Assembly: GCF_032884065.1 (NCBI RefSeq)
Contig: NC_088873.1
Location: 23,487,558-23,551,557 of the forward strand
DNA: 64,000 nt
Direction of reading: 5' to 3'
Source: Artemia franciscana
Lineage: Eukaryota; Arthropoda; Branchiopoda; Anostraca; Artemiidae
Position 1 is the first letter of the stretch, and every line of letters starts with the position of its first letter. The position numbers were made by a program, and so were the translations under genes. This document shows positions 1 to 10,710 of the stretch, in pieces. The notes under the pieces are model-generated. The model was given only the letters and a program-made list of their open reading frames with translations, had not been told where the DNA came from and did no database searches.

Positions 1-960
1 TTCACAGTTCTCTCATAGGAAGACCTATGAAAGTCGGAATAGCCTCAAAGCAGCTAGGAGAGATTTATGACGTTGGAACAGGACTAGAGCAATTCAGAAG
101 GCAGTAAAGAAAATTGGATGGGATTAAAGGAGGCTGAAGGAGACCAAGACCGCCGAAAACTAGTTATTAAACCTGGAATAGCCAAAGGAAAGTTGAAAAA
201 AAGAAGTCTTTTTCAATGTTAATTAGAATTAATTATTCTAGCAGGACTAGAAGAGAGCAAGTCAATACAGGAAAACTAACCGTCGGAAACTCACTACGTA
301 CTCATATAACCTACCCAGTTTTTTTTTATTTTATTTTTTTAATTACAACGTAATCAAAAAATTTGGAAAATACCATGAATAATTGAGAAAAGTAATCTGA
401 AAATACGCTCGTTTTGCAAAAAGTGAAACTTAAAATACACTTTTGAAAACGTATTATAAGGAATTTCAACCCTCTTGTGTCTATACTGGAAAACGCACCA
501 TCGGGAAACTCATCGCACAGGTTTTAACATACCCCAAAAAAGCAACATAGAACACAAATTGATACACCAAAGAAACACTGCAGCTTATAATAAAAAAAAA
601 TCATAAAACACTAACTTATTTAAAAAAGTAACCTGAAAACTCATTTTAAGGATTTTACTATCCTTATTTTATCTAAAAATCGATTCAATACTGAATCAGT
701 ATTGATTCAGAGTTCAAGGTGTGAGGACCTATATTTGGATTGAACCTATCACTAATATTTGGTACAGGATTATCGTCTCTACCTGACATATAGCCAATTT
801 TTTCATAATAATTAATTCAGTGTCCAAAGAATTATAAATAAGCGGATTATTTTCAGACTTGAGTGAAAATTCCCTTGGGAACAGTGATTTCTCTTATCGA
901 TTTTTTCATGAACTATATATGATATAGGTCAGGATTAAGCAGTTGCAAAAATAATTATAA
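1..960. other. AT-rich stretch without recognisable gene
   Basis: No ORF, RNA gene or clear repeat was recognised here. The sequence is AT-rich with several poly-A and poly-T runs, and lies upstream of the first LINE. Confidence 0.5.
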
Positions 961-1062
961 TTTCCGATATTATAGACGATTGCATTACGATAAAAGTGAG
1001 AGGAGAAAAGTAAGCAGAAGGGTGGGGGAGAGCTGTTTGCAAGAGCCGTGGTACCCGCCGGG

Positions 1063-1088
1063 CTTGTCCCTTAAATTGCAGGGACAAG
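1063..1088 (+). other. Perfect 9-bp hairpin in the LINE 5' leader
   Basis: CTTGTCCCT (1063-1071) is exactly complementary to AGGGACAAG (1080-1088) across an 8-nt AT-rich loop. It sits about 60 nt before the ORF1 start codon and could fold in the element's RNA. No function is shown. Confidence 0.6.
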
Positions 1089-1148
1089 GTAGGCAGCCTC
1101 CAACGCTTCCCTTACTTCTCTCGCAAGTGAACCTTCAATCTAGAGAAA

Positions 1149-2254
1149 ATGGGAATTGGCAATTGGTGCGAAAATGAACTTTTCTACAATCCTATCCTGT
1201 GCTTTGTACAGAAAAATCTTGCAAAAGGAGTTTCGCCCGATACGATAAAAGAGTACTTGGCCGATTTCTTCGAGTCTTCTTCTCTTGGTGAGACCCGTAA
1301 ATTGCTTTTTTTAAATCTTTTTCCGAATGAAGTCCCATCGAAGCGCGTAGGAGCCAATGCTGCATTAAACTGTGCTTCGGACATTATTTCTTCGCTTGTA
1401 AAGTGCGATTCCCAGAACATAAAGCTTCCGGACTTTGTTATCAAATGTCCCAGCGAAGTGCCAATGATCCCTGTCGATGCCTTCAGTACCCTCAGTGCCA
1501 AGGTGAATTCTTGCCTTGAACAGCTGCGTGATATTGCGTCCAAGGTTACAGAGGGACAGTCTAAGCTTGTAGCCCCTGCTCAAAATACGAAAAAACCATC
1601 ATACGCTATCGTTGTAAGAAACCCACCCCCGGAGCTCAGCGACCCTATCCTTCGCATGAAGAAGCTCGAAACGTTGGATGGTCACGACGGAATCATAAGT
1701 CTAAAATCTAAGCCACATAGCAAAAGCTGGGTTGTGATGGTACGCGATAAGCGCTCAGCCGACTCGCTTGCTGAAGCTGTTACTAGCTCCATCCCTAACG
1801 TTGGAGCCAGAGTGATTGATAAAAAGCCTTTAGCTGTGGTCCGGGATATACCCCATAATTATTCAAGAGCTGATTTGGAGGCCTCAGTGGAAGGACTTAT
1901 TAGTGCTAGTCAAATCGGCGACTCTCGTACTTTTCGCCTCGAGTTCGTCGACAAACCGCTCTGAATGCGGTTCTGGAGTCGGGAATCCGTATTGGATATG
2001 AAATTTTTCGCGCTAAGCCCTTTCAATCCATTCCGCGTCGATGCTTTCGCTGTCAAAGTACTGATCACCTGATTGGAGCTTGTCCCAGCTCACCAGCACA
2101 TCCCAAGTGTTCCAGATGTTCTGGCCCTCATGTGAATTCCAAGGAAAACCCTTGCCAAGCCTCACCAAAATGTGCAAATTGCACTATGGAACACGTAAGT
2201 TTTAGCCTGAAATGCAAAGTTCTCCGATCGGCTCTCAACAACGCTAATAAATGA
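1149..2254 (+). pseudogene. LINE ORF1, nucleic-acid-binding Gag-like protein with CCHC knuckles, one frameshift
   Basis: The ATG at 1149 opens a frame of 271 codons that stops at 1964. The coding sequence then continues in another frame from about 1964 to the TGA at 2252-2254. That second part holds a run of Cys/His knuckles: CFRCQSTDHLIGAC, a second beginning KCSRCSGPH, and a third beginning KCANCTMEH. These are typical of ORF1 proteins of I- and Jockey-type LINEs, which coat the element RNA and assist target-primed reverse transcription. The junction equals a net -1 shift. No slippery heptamer is visible there, so it looks like a mutation rather than programmed frameshifting. The stop codon overlaps the ORF2 start as ATGA. 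Confidence 0.8.
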
Positions 2255-4902
2255 ATGCTCAAACTCCGTTTAGCTTTGTTTCCCTTAATATTAATGGTAC
2301 AAAAGACAAGGATCTACTGATAAGTGAGCTACTTGAAAATGATATTGTGTTTCTACAGGAGCACCTTCTCTCTAAAGTGAATGTTGATAGCCTAAAGCGT
2401 TCTCGGACCCATTATACCTTCTTGAGAGCCGCCCAAAAAACCCGTGGAAGACCATCAGGAGGTCTGGCCATCTATTTCAGACACAAGACTCAGCCGATAT
2501 TATTGCAAAGCGACGCTAACATTTTAGCGATAAAATGTGGTGATACCGCATTTATAAACATTTATTTCCCCTGTAATAAAAAGACTGTGCAGTCATTGTC
2601 TAGTTTTTCACAAGCATGTAATCGCCTACGAACACTACTTAGCGACCTTTCAAAACAAAATACCAAATGGGTTCTCGCCGGTGACATGAACACTGACTTA
2701 TTATCTAATTCCGACCGATCTGAAATCTTTCTCGATTCACTACCTGGAGGATTCCATCTTGCTGACAAAGATCTTCTATTTACTTATATTCACAATCGTG
2801 CTTATCTCACTTCCAACCTTGATCATGTAATTGTGTCAGATTCAACTCTACTTTCATCAATAGTTCATGTGGAAGACTCTAAAATCGACGACGATCATTT
2901 ACCAATCACGTGCCAACTATCTTGCTCCATGGCGACCTCTGTGCAACGTAACTCTCCCAAGTGGTTCTCAAAGTTAAATTGGGAAAATACCAATGTTCCA
3001 CTTTATGTATTGACATTGTCCCAGTTATTATCATCTATTAAAGTGCCTTTCCACTTATTGCAAACATCTGTATCTACAACTTCAACGCGGATAGATATCA
3101 ACTCGTATTATCAGCAAATAGTGTTCTGTCTAAAGTCTGCCGCTAAAACAGCTGTACCCTCCGAGTGCGTGCGAACGGGTACTCGCAATCCCTTTTGGAA
3201 AGTTGATCCTAAAGTGAAGATAGCTAAACAAAAAGCTAAGTTCTGGCTCCGTATGTGGATAGCCTGTAATCGTCCTTCTTCTGGTTCACTACATCAAATA
3301 AAACAGAAAACCAAACGAGAGTACAAATATTCCCTGCGTAGAGCGAGACTGAATGCCTGGGATGGTCCTTGTGACAAGAAATCCTGGGATCGTGTTATAA
3401 ACAGTGTTAAGTGTTCACCTCCAATTAATTCGTCTCTTCGGCTATGTGACTTCGTTTCTCATTATAAAAATATTTTGCTTTCGTTTAATATTAATCTCCA
3501 AAATCATTTTACAAAGCTTGTAAACTCAATCCTCCCAATTCGTATCAACCAATCTCAAGTGTTGTCGGTGGAATCTGGTGTTATACTCCGAGCTCTTATG
3601 CAAGTGAATAAGTCTGAGTCTCTCGATAGTGATGGTCTTTGCTTCAAGTTTTTTGCTTATGATTGTCCTGAACTGCTGAAGCATTTGCAATTATTGTTTC
3701 AGATGTGTTTGGCACAGTCCGTTGTGCCAGATAGTTTTTTGTCCGGTTGTATATCTCCCATAGTCAAGAGGGGTAAGGACCCCAGTGCTTGCTCTAATTA
3801 TCGTCCTATCACTGTGTCTTGTTTTGTTAGTAAGCTATTTGAATATGTACTTCTACCGGCCATTAACTCCAAGTGCAATTTTACACCCTTCCAGCTTGGT
3901 TTTAGAAAAGGTATGGGCTGTTTTCAAGCTCACCATATTGTGGGTAGGCTAATGAAACAAGCTGTTGCTCAAAAAAGTCCCCTGTATTGTTTGACTGTTG
4001 ACATATCTAGTGCTTTTGATAATGTAATTCATTCAAATGCTTTGTTTTCTCTAGCAGCCTCGGGTGTTAACCTTTCTATTGTTTCCGTGCTTAAGTATTG
4101 GTATGCTAATTCTTCAGTTAGGGTGAAGTGGAATGGTACGGTAGGGGAGTATATTCCTGTTAAAAAAGGCGTTAGGCAAGGTGCCGTGTTATCCCCGAGC
4201 ATTTTTAAATGTGTTTTAGCTTCGTGTCTCCAGCGTCTTCAACCGTCAATTTTTTACAATGATAATTTAAGCATTAGTCACGTTGCATATGCTGATGATG
4301 TTCTGCTTCTTAGCCGGACAAAAAATAGTCTAATTACCAACTTTTACCGGCTTTCAGCCGCACTATCCACAGTAGGCCTTTCAGTTAATGCCTCCAAATG
4401 TGAGTTTTTGTGTTTTGGGAGTCCTCCACCAGCATCACCTCTTTGCTTGGGTTCTTCAACTATACCATGTTCAGCAAGTATTAAATGGTTGGGTCTCTCT
4501 TTTTCCACGTCACTTTCGTCTACTTGCTCCGCTATTACGTCCAGCGTGCTGAAAAGTATGCGGGTTGGATACGCGAAAATTTCACCAAATCGTGGTCGGT
4601 ATAACCGAAATGGACTATGCCGTCTTTATTCTAGTTTTTGTGCCCCTGTTGTTTTTTATCTTTCTGGTTTTGCTTTCCTCCTTCGCAAGAAGGGTACAAA
4701 GAAAATACGCTCAGGATATTTTAAGTATTGCAAGTATTTGCTGCGTCTGCCTCGGTGGTATCGGAGTCATACAGTCGTCTCTAAATTTGACATCGTTGAT
4801 GCGCCCTCGCGACTGAAACATTTATCTAAAGATATATGTTTTAAAACTCGGCAAATGGTCGGTGTTTTTGACCCTCTTTGGCCATTTTTTGATTGGAGGT
4901 AA
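2251..4902 (+). CDS. LINE ORF2: endonuclease-reverse transcriptase, 883 aa, intact
   Basis: This is the replication enzyme of the retrotransposon; it nicks the target and copies the RNA there. Residues 1-230 form an exonuclease-endonuclease-phosphatase fold: SLNING near residue 11, FLQEH near 34, AGDMNTD near 142, and a DDDHLP site near 214 in place of the usual SDH. The reverse transcriptase occupies about residues 440-730: SNYRPITV, QLGFRKGMG, DISSAFDNV, KGVRQGAVLSP, the catalytic YADDVLLL, GLSVNASKCEF and the thumb-side IKWLGLSF. The C-terminus ends PFFDWR without an RNase H domain. The start is the ATG that overlaps the ORF1 stop. All main catalytic motifs look intact. Confidence 0.93.
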   Translation: MNAQTPFSFVSLNINGTKDKDLLISELLENDIVFLQEHLLSKVNVDSLKRSRTHYTFLRAAQKTRGRPSGGLAIYFRHKTQPILLQSDANILAIKCGDTAFINIYFPCNKKTVQSLSSFSQACNRLRTLLSDLSKQNTKWVLAGDMNTDLLSNSDRSEIFLDSLPGGFHLADKDLLFTYIHNRAYLTSNLDHVIVSDSTLLSSIVHVEDSKIDDDHLPITCQLSCSMATSVQRNSPKWFSKLNWENTNVPLYVLTLSQLLSSIKVPFHLLQTSVSTTSTRIDINSYYQQIVFCLKSAAKTAVPSECVRTGTRNPFWKVDPKVKIAKQKAKFWLRMWIACNRPSSGSLHQIKQKTKREYKYSLRRARLNAWDGPCDKKSWDRVINSVKCSPPINSSLRLCDFVSHYKNILLSFNINLQNHFTKLVNSILPIRINQSQVLSVESGVILRALMQVNKSESLDSDGLCFKFFAYDCPELLKHLQLLFQMCLAQSVVPDSFLSGCISPIVKRGKDPSACSNYRPITVSCFVSKLFEYVLLPAINSKCNFTPFQLGFRKGMGCFQAHHIVGRLMKQAVAQKSPLYCLTVDISSAFDNVIHSNALFSLAASGVNLSIVSVLKYWYANSSVRVKWNGTVGEYIPVKKGVRQGAVLSPSIFKCVLASCLQRLQPSIFYNDNLSISHVAYADDVLLLSRTKNSLITNFYRLSAALSTVGLSVNASKCEFLCFGSPPPASPLCLGSSTIPCSASIKWLGLSFSTSLSSTCSAITSSVLKSMRVGYAKISPNRGRYNRNGLCRLYSSFCAPVVFYLSGFAFLLRKKGTKKIRSGYFKYCKYLLRLPRWYRSHTVVSKFDIVDAPSRLKHLSKDICFKTRQMVGVFDPLWPFFDWR

Positions 4903-5024
4903 TTTATTTATGTTGTATGTCGTTATGCTGCTATGTTATTTATGTTGTTATGTTTTTTGTCTTGTTTTTTCTTTTTTTTGTGTGTTTACTCCACAGTTTA
5001 ATGTACTTTGTGGGTTATAAATAA

Positions 5025-5048
5025 ATTATTATTATTATTATTATTATT
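5025..5048 (+). repeat. (ATT)8 tail of the LINE
   Basis: Eight perfect ATT units follow the element's AT-rich 3' end about 120 nt after the ORF2 stop. Short microsatellite tails of this kind mark the 3' terminus of many non-LTR retrotransposons. Confidence 0.85.
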
Positions 5049-7660
5049 GACTCTTATCGACTATATACTGAAATATAGATACGGAATATTTTATATACCG
5101 AAGGATGACGATTCTAAAAAAACTGAAGGAAATTAAACGAATTTTGATGCATAGTTAACATAATTTACAAAAATCAATGTCATTACTATTGCAATTTTCC
5201 CGCTGCATTACTGCAGACAATTTGGAGCTTCTAATAAAAAAGTATACTCTCTTGGTTATTTTTTCTTCTTGGACTTCTACATTTTGAGAGGAACTAAAAT
5301 CATTTTGCAAGAAGAGTTTAAAAAAAAGTGGAAAACAGAAGGGAGCAAAAAAGTTCAAGATTTAATAATTGCTGGCTAAAACATTAAGGTCTTAATATTC
5401 AAGCCAGAAAGTGAAATCCAAAGAAGATATAAAGCTTTCTTATCTTTGCGCTATCTAATCAATTCGCATTTTTATCCTAACTGAGTCTATTGGTGTGTTG
5501 AACCGCAGATAAAGAGAAGAGAAAATCGTGAGCGCACAAGAAAAAAGCATTTTCATGGGTTTTATGCTCTTTTTAAATTTCGAAAAAATTCCTTTCTTAA
5601 TAAATTTTCACTATTTGCATTAATCGAAATAATATTTACTTTTTCAGAATAAGCTTCAAAAGGCAATTTTTTCTCCCTTGACGTTCAAATCACGTTTTTA
5701 AATTTACGGCTGCTATGGGCTGTGGTTGCACATTCCAGAAGCAGCATCAAAAATACCTTTTTTTGTTCTATAGCACTTTGTGATGGAGTCATCGAGACGT
5801 ACTTAACAAGACGAGCTGTGAAATGAGCTATTAAATATCTCTCTACGATGTTGCAGTAGCCTGGTATTTATGCTTGTCAGCCCACGATATATGAAACTTA
5901 CAAGGGAAAGTATGCAAGATGGAGGATTGTAAAGCTCAGTAGGAAGGTTTTCGATCATGGAGATTATTGTAGTGCCCATTCGTGCTTCCTAGCATTTAAT
6001 CTCCAGATATGGCCCCAATAGTGTAATTTTTGGTGCCATGTTGCATTTTATGACAATATTTATTACGACGATTTAAAAAAACAAACAAACGCGTTGTTAT
6101 AAAATTAGCTTTAAAATTAGACCGTAAACAGCGCTATAATGTTGCAGTAGTCTGATTAGTTCTCTTAATCAGTAGACGACTTATGAAAAATATTAAGGGG
6201 GGCTAGGAGGCGGGGATATAGAAGAGAGGGGATTGTATACCCCAGGCCTATGGTTTTCAGCCATGGAAATTATGGTAGTACCTTTTCATTCTTCTCAGCC
6301 TTTCCATTCCGGAATAGGGGACCCAAAGTGCACTTGTAGGGTGCCATATTGCACTTTAGATAGCGTTTTATAGTTGAATTTATAACAAGCGATTAGATAT
6401 AAAGAAATTAGTTTTACATGAGTCCTTAAACATCTCTTTGTGCTGTTCCAGGGCCCCATTGCCAGTGAAGAAAAAAAAGAAGCATAGAATAAAAATGGCA
6501 ACGTATCAGTGCTATGCATGCAAAAAAGTGATCTTCTTTATTGTTCAAGGTCGGGGACCGTAATTACCTGTAGGCTATGAAGTTTTCAGAGTAGGCTTTA
6601 AAGATTCGTTCTTTACTAAGTTGCATCTATTGCTGCAACTGTGACTATTTTGTCATCTTGAGTTGAATTAGCTCATGAATATATGAGGTGTTCTAAACCC
6701 AAATCGATTGACTTCATGTTTTAAACTTCTTATATTTTAGTATCAATGCATGTGACTGACCCTTAGCTTCATACTTTGGTAAGAAATTCTCGAAAATTAA
6801 GAATTAATACCCAAAAATGGTGAAAAAACTTATAACCATCGCAAGCTGAATTATTATCGTTATATTTATTATTATTATTTTTTTGAATTGTGTTTGGCTA
6901 ACTCCTCTCTAAATTGTAGTTAAACAATATTTTCTGTTATCAGACTCAAAACCAAATGAAAAAAAAGGAACAATCATTCAATAGACGGAATTCCGTTTGA
7001 TATCTGTTTGTCATGCTCTTTATCACGTCTGTGTTAATAGCTGTAGTGATATGAACTAAAATAAATGACGTTATTTCGAAGATTAGATAAAAAGATGTCA
7101 GATTGATGTTTTTACTTCTGATCGAAGTCTCGTCTTTTATTTTGAATTTATCATTAATTTATGTCATGTTCCTTTGACTCATCGTAGTCTAGCTTAATGT
7201 AGCATATTGTTTAAATTTTCCATATTTTCTTTTGGATTTTTTTTAGGTTTTCTTTTAGATTTTGGATTGTGTTGACTTTATTATTTCTAGAATGAATCAG
7301 GTCTTTTTTCTTTTCAAACGATTGCTATAAAACGTGGTTGATTGTTCAGATAGTTTTACATCTAGGAATTCCTACAGTCCATTAACGTTCAGGTATAATG
7401 GTTTCTATATCCCTCATAAATACACAGATAGTGGATTACATGTAAAAAATCTAATCATATGAAAATCAAATAACTAGCTGAAAATAAAAAATGCGGCTAA
7501 ATGGTTAAGTTCCTATATAATAATAAAAAAGGGGACATGATTTTCCTTGTCGTTCAATCTGGGGAAGTGCAAACCTCCAATTATGGATTTTTGACATTGA
7601 TCATTTCATTGGTGTAATTTTTTTTGACCAAACTTCTTTTTTCGTTTTGAGGGGTTCCGA
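5049..7660. other. No gene recognised; contains a diverged direct duplication
   Basis: There is no convincing coding sequence. Segments 5840-6075 and 6130-6385 are diverged direct repeats: both contain ATGTTGCAGTAG, a CATGGA(G/A)ATTAT block, a block near CCATTCGTGCTTC or CTTTTCATTCTTC, and TGCCATRTTGCA. The rest is AT-rich with poly-T tracts. Confidence 0.5.
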
Positions 7661-7669
7661 GCTCTTTTT

Positions 7670-8048
7670 GAGTTCTTAAAAACTGCTTATATAATAACAC
7701 ATTAGTGTTCAGTTAAATCAGAGTAAAAACCAGGCCTAGGTTGCTATGGTGACGTGCAGTGTTGCAGCAACTGTTGGTCATCATCGGTGAAATCTTTTCG
7801 AGTTCTTAAAAACGCTTATATAATAACACATTAGTGTTCAGTTAAATCAGAATAGAAACCAGGCCTAGGTTGCTATGGTGACGTGCAGTGTTGCAGCAAC
7901 TGTTGGTCATCATCGGTGAAATCTTTTCGAGTTCTTAAAAACGCTTATATAATAACACATTAGTGTTCAGTTAAATCAGAATAAAAACCAGGCCTAGGTT
8001 GCTATGGTGATGCGCAGTGTTGCAGCAACTGTTGGTCTTCGTCAGTGA
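7670..8048 (+). repeat. Three tandem copies of a 129-130 bp unit
   Basis: AGTTCTTAAA opens units at 7671, 7801 and 7930. The copies differ at only a few sites, such as ACTGC versus ACGC and GACGTGC versus GATGCGC. Each unit contains GGCCTAGGTTGCTATGGTGA and GTTGCAGCAAC. The high identity implies recent expansion. This is a short satellite-type array; no coding potential is seen. Confidence 0.92.
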
Positions 8049-8157
8049 AAAATATATCGTGGGATTAATTTTTTATTTCGTTTCTTCATCATCAATTATG
8101 CACCATAGTTGTCAACCCGTCAAGACTAAATATTGTATGTCACAAGAAATTTTTTCC

Positions 8158-8538
8158 TTATAAAAAAAAAGAAAAAAAAGAAAAGAAGATGCGTTCCTTA
8201 AATGATTTGATGATCTCAAAATACACTGTGTTGTTAAAACCAACTTTCCCTATTGCCTGACACCCAATGTTGTTAGTATCTAGATGGTGTAGACAAGCTA
8301 ATGCTTTATTACTTTGTCTCAAACTATAAAACCTAGCATAATTTTTGCTGTTTCTAAAATTGTGACATTTACACACTAAGGCTGCGTAACTCCTTACATA
8401 ACTCCTTTTAATCGTTTCATTTGTATTCGATGGTAAAAATAACTTGATGTTGTGTCTATTATCAAGGGATTGCAATTTAAACACTTTACTGATAATTGGA
8501 CATCTACGTAAATGTATTTCATTATTATCGATAATCAT
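8158..8538 (-). pseudogene. Probable LINE ORF2 C-terminal fragment
   Basis: The frame reads, from about its middle, a segment with PSNTNETIKRSYV, SYAALVCKCHNF and RNSKNYARFYSL. This resembles the extreme C-terminus of LINE polymerases, where a folded tail follows the reverse transcriptase. The upstream polymerase is missing, so it would be a truncated relic. The match is to the general look of such tails, not to a specific family, and the N-terminal ATG may be fortuitous. Confidence 0.4.
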
Positions 8539-9750
8539 TGTGTAACCACTTGCACGAAGACAAATTTTTGCACGCTAAACTGTATCAGAAACAAAAACAA
8601 GGTAAGCCAATCAGCATAAGTATATGACCCCTTATCCCTGAAGATAGGATGAAAAAGGCACAATGCTTACATATAAATCAATCTTTGTTGCAGAGGAGGA
8701 AGAATATTCAAACACGGAATTTCTGAAGCCTGCTAGTGTTGAGCTGCTGGCCTCAACGGTAAAAAATTTCTTGATTAACGTCTCCTTGGCTGTAGGTACC
8801 ATGCCAAATTGCAAGTGAGTGTAAGCACATTGGTCTGGACGTTAAATTGGGCCCAGAAGTGGTTGACGCCTCTCAATATCTGCCAGCTCTGATCCCTTGA
8901 CCCAAAAATACACACTATATAAAAATCAAGTGAATCAGAGGCTGGAGGGGAAATGTGGCTCAGAAAATCTTCATTCTGATGTCCAATTAGCCCAGGGTAT
9001 TTGTCCCATAAATTTCTAGCCGATTACTGAGAAAAAAATGGGCCTGCTTTTCCACTGAAAAATTTGTGATAGGGGCCTATGAAGTGGTCTTGGAAGGACA
9101 AAAACTTCGTGCCTCTGATCGTATAGTTTAGATATTCTTGCATGGTTGTGCAGTTAGTAGAGCGGAGTGCACCTACTTTTCCACTTAAAACCTTTGATGA
9201 GAGTGGAAGGGGTGCTCGATGTGCCGTATGCCCACTATGTACCTTTTATCATACTGATTGAAAGTCATTGCACCTCTTTGATACAATTAAGAGGCTACAA
9301 ATTCCTTCTGTTCTGCTAAAAATTTTCCATTGCAAGGGCCACTAGGGAAATTTGAAGATGTCCTAGACCGGGACCCAATTTTTTTCCCCATCAGTACAGA
9401 ATGGAGATCTTTGCAAAATTCCACCTTAAATAAATCGCAACATCTCTACCTTTCTGATAAAAGCTTGTGGAGAAAGGGGTCGTTGGAGTTACCATAAGTC
9501 TATTTTCCGTCTGAAATCATACAGGTTGAAAATCACGTTTTCGATTTAAACCATTAATAAATCGTTCACTTTGAAATAATCTTATGGAATTTTTTTTCTG
9601 TGAGGAAATAGTGTAAAATACAGTGCAATAACATATGGCGCTTTGAAAGGCAGAGGAACGTTTGCTAGATGTTTCCCAGAGGAATTTCTACGGATAATTT
9701 TAGGTAGCCGTTTGACTGACCGTATGCCAAACTAAAAGTTCTACGGAAAA
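8539..9750. other. No gene; weak tandem modules of about 140 bp
   Basis: No coding sequence was recognised. Around 9045, 9175 and 9317 similar phrases recur (CTGCTTTTCCACTGAAAAA, CTACTTTTCCACTTAAAA, CTGTTCTGCTAAAAAT), each followed by a GAT/GAG-rich block. This suggests old tandem repeats with a period of roughly 140 bp. Confidence 0.4.
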
Positions 9751-10085
9751 TGTAGTTCTATCCCAGTTTATAGAGCTGTCATGAAAGAAAAGTTGAAATG
9801 GCTAGGACATATTTTGCGTATGAAGGATCACAAATTGTCAAAGCTTGTTATTTTTGGTCATTCATCTGAGGCCAAACGAAAAGCAGGTAATCCGAAGCAG
9901 GCCAAACTAAAAGCAGGTAAGCAGGCAATCTCCGAATGAGGTGGGAAGAGGTAATCAAGGAGGACTAAAACGAATGGGATTTTTATGGGAGATGATAAAG
10001 AGTGGAGCTTCAAATGGACTGGAGTGGGGGAGAAGCGTGTGCAGCTGTGTGCAGCTCAGGTGGCTTAGTCCTGCAGTTGTTTGTT
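9750..10085 (+). pseudogene. RTE-like LINE 3' fragment
   Basis: Conceptual translation gives KLKWLGHILRMKDHKLSKL, then an arginine/lysine-rich stretch, a tryptophan-rich RWEEV block and a terminal ACAAVCSSGG-like block. The WxGHxxRM motif is characteristic of the C-terminal tail of RTE-like polymerases found in many animal genomes. Only the last hundred or so codons remain, with stops. A related, worse-preserved copy lies at 26520-26745. It sits about 430 bp before an oxidase exon, in the intron. Confidence 0.65.
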
Positions 10086-10512
10086 GGCATTTATATTATT
10101 GAAAGTAATGTGTCCCTTTACTGGAGGGCTTAAGACCTGGTGAAGGTACAAAATTGACATTTATTCTGGCATGGCCTTGTCGTCAAAAACATTGAGTTAA
10201 CAGGTTTGCCCATTTCTTTTTCTTGATTCATAATTTCGTTCATTATGAGTTTTCAGTTTTAGCTCTTTGTTGTTCCTTGAAAAAGATGAGAAGTGTGCAT
10301 CTTTATGGTGTAAGGGCTAAGAGTTTTTTTTCCATAATTTTGTTTGTCCTAATCGATGGTGTGCTGTAAATGACGTTTTAATATCTGGATTTTTGTCATG
10401 TTTAGAGTGTTGTGAACATGCAAAAGTTTATTAAAAAGCTGTGTTGAACACAAGTTAAGGTACCCTTTTCCTCCAAACAAAATGACTGTGAATCTGTACT
10501 GAGCTTTTTTAG

Positions 10513-10710
10513 GATTTGGTCAGAGGCCACACATGATTTCCTTGAATCGCTTTGGAAAAGTGAAGATGCTGGGAGATTAGGGATAAGTTTAATTCCATGT
10601 TATCGAGTCAATGTTGAAGTCGAACCTCTTCCAGCGTGGAAGAATACTGTTTATGGATTCAGGGAAATGCCCGACAAAGAAATACAAAAAATAGGAAGGC
10701 CTGGATTAAG
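10513..10710 (+). CDS. Oxidase exon (first visible)
   Basis: The acceptor is a T-rich tract ending in AG at 10511-10512; the donor is GTATTTG at 10711, a weak but valid GT. The exon encodes a segment containing [22 protein letters not shown] and a W-K-N-T-V-Y-G-F region, typical of the region after the flavin-binding N-terminal domain of D-aspartate oxidase. The exon ends with two bases (AG) of an Arg codon completed by the next exon. Confidence 0.88.

Larger units (their letters stand above)
985..5048 (+). mobile_element. Near-complete two-ORF non-LTR retrotransposon (LINE, Jockey superfamily-like)
   Basis: The element has a short GC-richer 5' leader, an ORF1 with Cys-rich zinc knuckles, an ORF2 with an apurinic-type endonuclease and a reverse transcriptase, and an ATT-repeat 3' tail. 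The leader holds a perfect 9-bp stem (1063-1071 with 1080-1088). There is no RNase H domain and there are no LTRs. The clade is not certain: ORF layout, knuckle type and triplet tail fit the I/Jockey/CR1 group. The 5' boundary is a guess, because no target-site duplication could be found by eye. ORF2 is uninterrupted, so the insertion is young, although ORF1 carries one frameshift. Confidence 0.85.

Noticed and set aside
1964-1966. Programmed -1 frameshift in LINE ORF1
   Set aside because: There is no slippery heptamer or downstream pseudoknot-like stem at the junction; a simple indel is more likely.
4565-4816. Hydrophobic 83-codon frame inside LINE ORF2
   Set aside because: It overlaps the intact polymerase in another frame and is a shadow of it.
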